Shown here: positions 5,997-7,809 of the stretch, piece by piece
Layout of the letters: every line of letters begins with the position of its first letter
Numbering within the stretch: the stretch's first letter is position 1
Assembly: GCA_036269435.1 (NCBI GenBank)
Contig: DATASA010000162.1
Location: 1-7,809, forward strand
Reading direction: 5' to 3'
DNA from: CADCTB01 sp036269435
GTDB taxonomy: Bacteria > Actinomycetota > Acidimicrobiia > Acidimicrobiales > AC-14
DNA: 7,809 nt
The notes under the pieces: model-generated
What the model was told of the DNA's origin: nothing
Databases searched by the model: none
The model's input: the letters and a program-made list of their open reading frames with translations, nothing else
Made by a program: the position numbers and the translations under genes

Positions 5997-6601
5997 CCAT
6001 CGACGGGCCGGTCGGCTCGGGGAAGTCGACGGTGGCCAAGGCCGTCGCCGATCGCCTGGACCTGCCGTACCTGGAGTCGGGGGCGATGTACCGCCTCGTC
6101 GCCCTGGCCGCGGTCCAACGCGGCATCGACCCCGCCGACGAGGGCTCGGCCGGCGCCGTCACCGCGCTGGCCGCCGACCTGAAGATGGACGTCGGCGACC
6201 GGGTGCTCCTCGACGGCGTCGACGTGACCGACGACCTGCGCAGCCCGGAGGTGGGGCGGGCGGTGAGCCCGGTGGCGGCCATCGCCGGCGTGCGCACAGA
6301 ACTGGTCCGCCGCCAGCGGGAGTGGGTGGCCGAGCGCGGCGGTGGCGTGGTCGAGGGGCGCGACATCGGCAGCGTGGTGTTCCCCGACGCCGAGGTGAAG
6401 GTGTTCCTCACCGCCAGCGCGGCCGAGCGGGCCCGCCGGCGCATGCAGGACGAGACCCCCGACGACCTGGCCCGGCGGGACCTGATCGACTCGACCCGCG
6501 CGGTGTCGCCCCTGATCGTGCCGCCCGGCGCAACCGTCGTCGACACGACCGCCCGCCCGGTGGACGACATCGTCGACGAGATCCTGGCCCTCGTCCCATG
6601 A
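5984..6601 (+). CDS. cmk: (d)CMP kinase, short form
   Basis: Phosphorylates CMP and dCMP with ATP to CDP and dCDP, feeding nucleotide recycling and phospholipid synthesis. The N-terminal P-loop is GPVGSGKST (8-16), followed by ESGAMYR (31-37, usually DTGAMYR), the NMP-binding insert with LLDGVDVTDDLRSPEVG (75-91), VVEGRDIGSVVFPDAEVKVFLTA in the central sheet (about 122-144) and the C-terminal RDLIDSTRAVSPL (165-177), which keeps the RDxxDSxR residues. At 205 residues it is shorter than the usual 215-230: the helical LID segment between ARRRM and RRDLIDSTR is only nine residues, where most family members have about twenty or more. The active-site motifs are intact, so it is probably functional. 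The GTG at 5984 is supported by GGAG 5 nt upstream. Cmk lies next to rluB or aroA in many bacteria. Confidence 0.94.
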   Translation: MRVVAIDGPVGSGKSTVAKAVADRLDLPYLESGAMYRLVALAAVQRGIDPADEGSAGAVTALAADLKMDVGDRVLLDGVDVTDDLRSPEVGRAVSPVAAIAGVRTELVRRQREWVAERGGGVVEGRDIGSVVFPDAEVKVFLTASAAERARRRMQDETPDDLARRDLIDSTRAVSPLIVPPGATVVDTTARPVDDIVDEILALVP

Positions 6602-6629
6602 CGGTGAACCGACCGTGACCGCCAGATGA
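6598..6629 (+). other. Chain of two mini reading frames bridging cmk and plsC
   Basis: The cmk stop is part of ATGA (6598-6601). Its ATG opens a six-codon frame (MTVNRP) that stops at 6616-6618. That stop is part of GTGA (6615-6618), whose GTG opens a four-codon frame (MTAR) stopping at 6627-6629. That last stop is part of the ATGA (6626-6629) containing the plsC start. The gap is thus crossed exactly by three 4-nt overlaps. No Shine-Dalgarno site serves plsC. It may be a termination-reinitiation relay, or chance. Confidence 0.3.
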
Positions 6630-7309
6630 TCCTGTACCAGCTCGTCCGGTTCCTGATCTGGATCGTGGCCAAGCTGTTCTGGCGGACCACGTTCGACGGG
6701 CTCGAGAACGTGCCCACCGAGGGCGCCTTCATCCTGGCGCCGGTGCACCGGTCGTTCATCGACTTCGGCATCGTCTCGGGGGTGACCCGCCGGCGTATGG
6801 GCTACATGGGCAAGGAGTCGCTCTGGGATTCCGCACTGCTGGGGAAGTTCATCTCCACCCTCGGGGCGTTCCCGGTCAACCGGGGCGCGCCGGACCGCGA
6901 AGCGCTGCGCCGCAGCCAGGCCCTGCTCGACCGGGGTGAGCCGCTGGTCCTGTTCCCGGAGGGCACCCGGCGGCGGGGACCGGTGATCGAGCACCTGGCC
7001 GAAGGGACGGCGTTCCTCGCCTCGCGGGCCGGCGTGCCCATCGTTCCCGTGGGCATCGGTGGGTCCGAGCGGGCGCTGCCCAAGGGCAAGAAACTTCCGC
7101 GTCCGGTCAAGATCCACGTCCTGGTCGGCCCGCCGTTGGTACCGGAGCCGATCGCCGAGGGCGCCCGCCACCCGTCCCGTCGGGCGGTGAAGGAGCTGAC
7201 CGTCCGGCTCCAGGGCACGCTGCAGGACCTCTTCGACCGGGCTCAGCGCACGGCCGGTGTCGACGTCCCTGTCAACCGAACCGACGCGCCGGACGTTTCT
7301 CCCGCGTGA
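6626..7309 (+). CDS. plsC: 1-acyl-sn-glycerol-3-phosphate acyltransferase (PlsC/LPLAT family)
   Basis: Predicted to transfer an acyl chain to lysophosphatidic acid to give phosphatidic acid at the inner face of the cytoplasmic membrane. The 227-residue protein starts with a hydrophobic segment (about 1-19, rich in Leu, Ile, Val and Trp) that would dip into the membrane. It then has the four LPLAT blocks: HRSFIDFG (41-48) with the catalytic His41 and Asp46 of HX4D, the block around GAFPVNRG (80-87), FPEGTRRRG (110-118) for phosphate binding, and GVPIVPVGIGGSE (136-148). The C-terminal part is basic and then polar. The ATG at 6626 follows cmk by 24 nt with no Shine-Dalgarno site. The stop overlaps the sigma-factor start as GTGA. 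Cmk and PlsC both bear on phospholipid supply. Exact acyl acceptor is not certain, as other LPLAT enzymes share these motifs. Confidence 0.92.
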   Translation: MILYQLVRFLIWIVAKLFWRTTFDGLENVPTEGAFILAPVHRSFIDFGIVSGVTRRRMGYMGKESLWDSALLGKFISTLGAFPVNRGAPDREALRRSQALLDRGEPLVLFPEGTRRRGPVIEHLAEGTAFLASRAGVPIVPVGIGGSERALPKGKKLPRPVKIHVLVGPPLVPEPIAEGARHPSRRAVKELTVRLQGTLQDLFDRAQRTAGVDVPVNRTDAPDVSPA

Positions 7310-7800
7310 GCGACGGCGACGGCTTCGACGAGGCCTTCGACGAGCTCTTCCCGCGGGCCTTCCGCCTGGCCCGGCGCATGTTGGGCGATGCCGCCGCAGC
7401 CGAGGACGTCGCCGCCGAGGCCATGGCTCGGGCTTACGCCCGGTGGCCGAAGGTCTCGACCCTGCCGTACCGGGACGGCTGGCTCCTGCGGGTTGCGGCG
7501 AACCTGGCCATCGACCGCATGCGACGCCGACCGCCGCAGCTCTGGGCCAAGGCCGAGCCCGAGTTCGAGGACGGCGTCGACCTGCGCCTCGCCCTCAACG
7601 CGGCCCTGCTGACCCTCGCCCCCCGCCAGCGCCAGGCCATAGCGCTCCACTACCTCGGCGGCCTGACGGACCGTGAGGTGGCCGAGACGCTCGGTATCTC
7701 GCTCGGGAGCGTGAAGACCCACATCCACCGCGGTATCGCCGGGCTGCGCGCCCGGCTGGGTACCGGCCTGGAGGAGATGGTCCCGGTTGGCCTGGACTGA
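7306..7800 (+). CDS. ECF-type RNA polymerase sigma factor (sigma-70 family)
   Basis: An alternative sigma factor expected to direct RNA polymerase to a specific promoter set. The 164-residue protein has only the two domains typical of ECF sigmas. Sigma-2 lies at about 11-75 (FDELFPRAFRLARRMLGD, then AEDVAAEAMARAYARW and the RDGWLLRVAANLAIDRMRRR block for -10 recognition). Sigma-4 lies at about 96-150, with LAPRQRQAIALHYLGGLTDREVAETLGIS (104-132) and the recognition helix region SVKTHIHRGIAGLRARL (135-151). Region 2.2 reads AEDVAAEA, without the Gln common in the AEDxxQE form. The GTG at 7306 overlaps the plsC stop as GTGA, and no Shine-Dalgarno site is seen. ECF sigmas are often followed by an anti-sigma gene, but only 9 nt remain after the stop. 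The ECF group and regulon cannot be assigned here. Confidence 0.92.
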   Translation: MSDGDGFDEAFDELFPRAFRLARRMLGDAAAAEDVAAEAMARAYARWPKVSTLPYRDGWLLRVAANLAIDRMRRRPPQLWAKAEPEFEDGVDLRLALNAALLTLAPRQRQAIALHYLGGLTDREVAETLGISLGSVKTHIHRGIAGLRARLGTGLEEMVPVGLD

Positions 7801-7809
7801 GCCGGACAT

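Noticed and set aside
7243..7809. Minus-strand frame starting at the right edge (MSGSVQ...)
   Set aside because: It lies antisense to the sigma factor gene, has no recognisable motif and no ribosome-binding site can be judged at the edge.
1..7809. Search for CRISPR, transposase, att sites, tRNA, rRNA or a new defence-type system
   Set aside because: No direct repeats, terminal inverted repeats, integrase or nuclease motifs or tRNA-like cloverleaf were seen; the window is a compact housekeeping region.

Overview
The window is a very GC-rich, gene-dense stretch of bacterial chromosome. The high GC, the frequent GTG starts, the TANNNT boxes just upstream of several start codons that lack a Shine-Dalgarno site, and the order scpA-scpB-rluB-aroH-tyrA-...-cmk-plsC all point to an actinobacterium, possibly a lineage outside the best-studied genera such as an acidimicrobium. 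That placement is inference; no rRNA or lineage marker is present.

Layout. On the minus strand, reading leftwards from about 1.1 kb, are trpS (tryptophanyl-tRNA synthetase) and then, 22 bp on, the first 29 codons of a lipoprotein gene that runs off the left edge. A 54-bp divergent spacer separates trpS from a long plus-strand run that fills the rest of the window: scpA, scpB, rluB, aroH, tyrA, aroA, cmk, plsC and an ECF-type sigma factor gene. Four junctions in this run are 4-nt GTGA overlaps, aroA/cmk overlaps by 13 nt, and the largest gap is 83 nt (scpA/scpB). It therefore looks like one translationally coupled operon. No rho-independent terminator, tRNA, rRNA, mobile element, CRISPR array or longer repeat was seen.

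Function. ScpA and ScpB are the kleisin and winged-helix partners of SMC in chromosome condensation. RluB modifies 23S rRNA. AroA makes EPSP on the way to chorismate, AroH converts chorismate to prephenate, and TyrA converts prephenate towards tyrosine. Cmk recycles (d)CMP for nucleic acid and CDP-lipid synthesis, and PlsC acylates lysophosphatidate for membrane lipid. The set is housekeeping; I see no defence island or clearly novel system.

The most interesting signals are regulatory. Four starts without a Shine-Dalgarno site (lipoprotein, trpS, scpA, aroH) each have a TANNNT box 6-9 nt upstream, the signature of leaderless transcripts. The cmk-plsC gap is bridged exactly by two tiny reading frames joined by ATGA/GTGA/ATGA overlaps. 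A perfect GC hairpin sits just before aroH. Cmk is also unusually short in its LID region.
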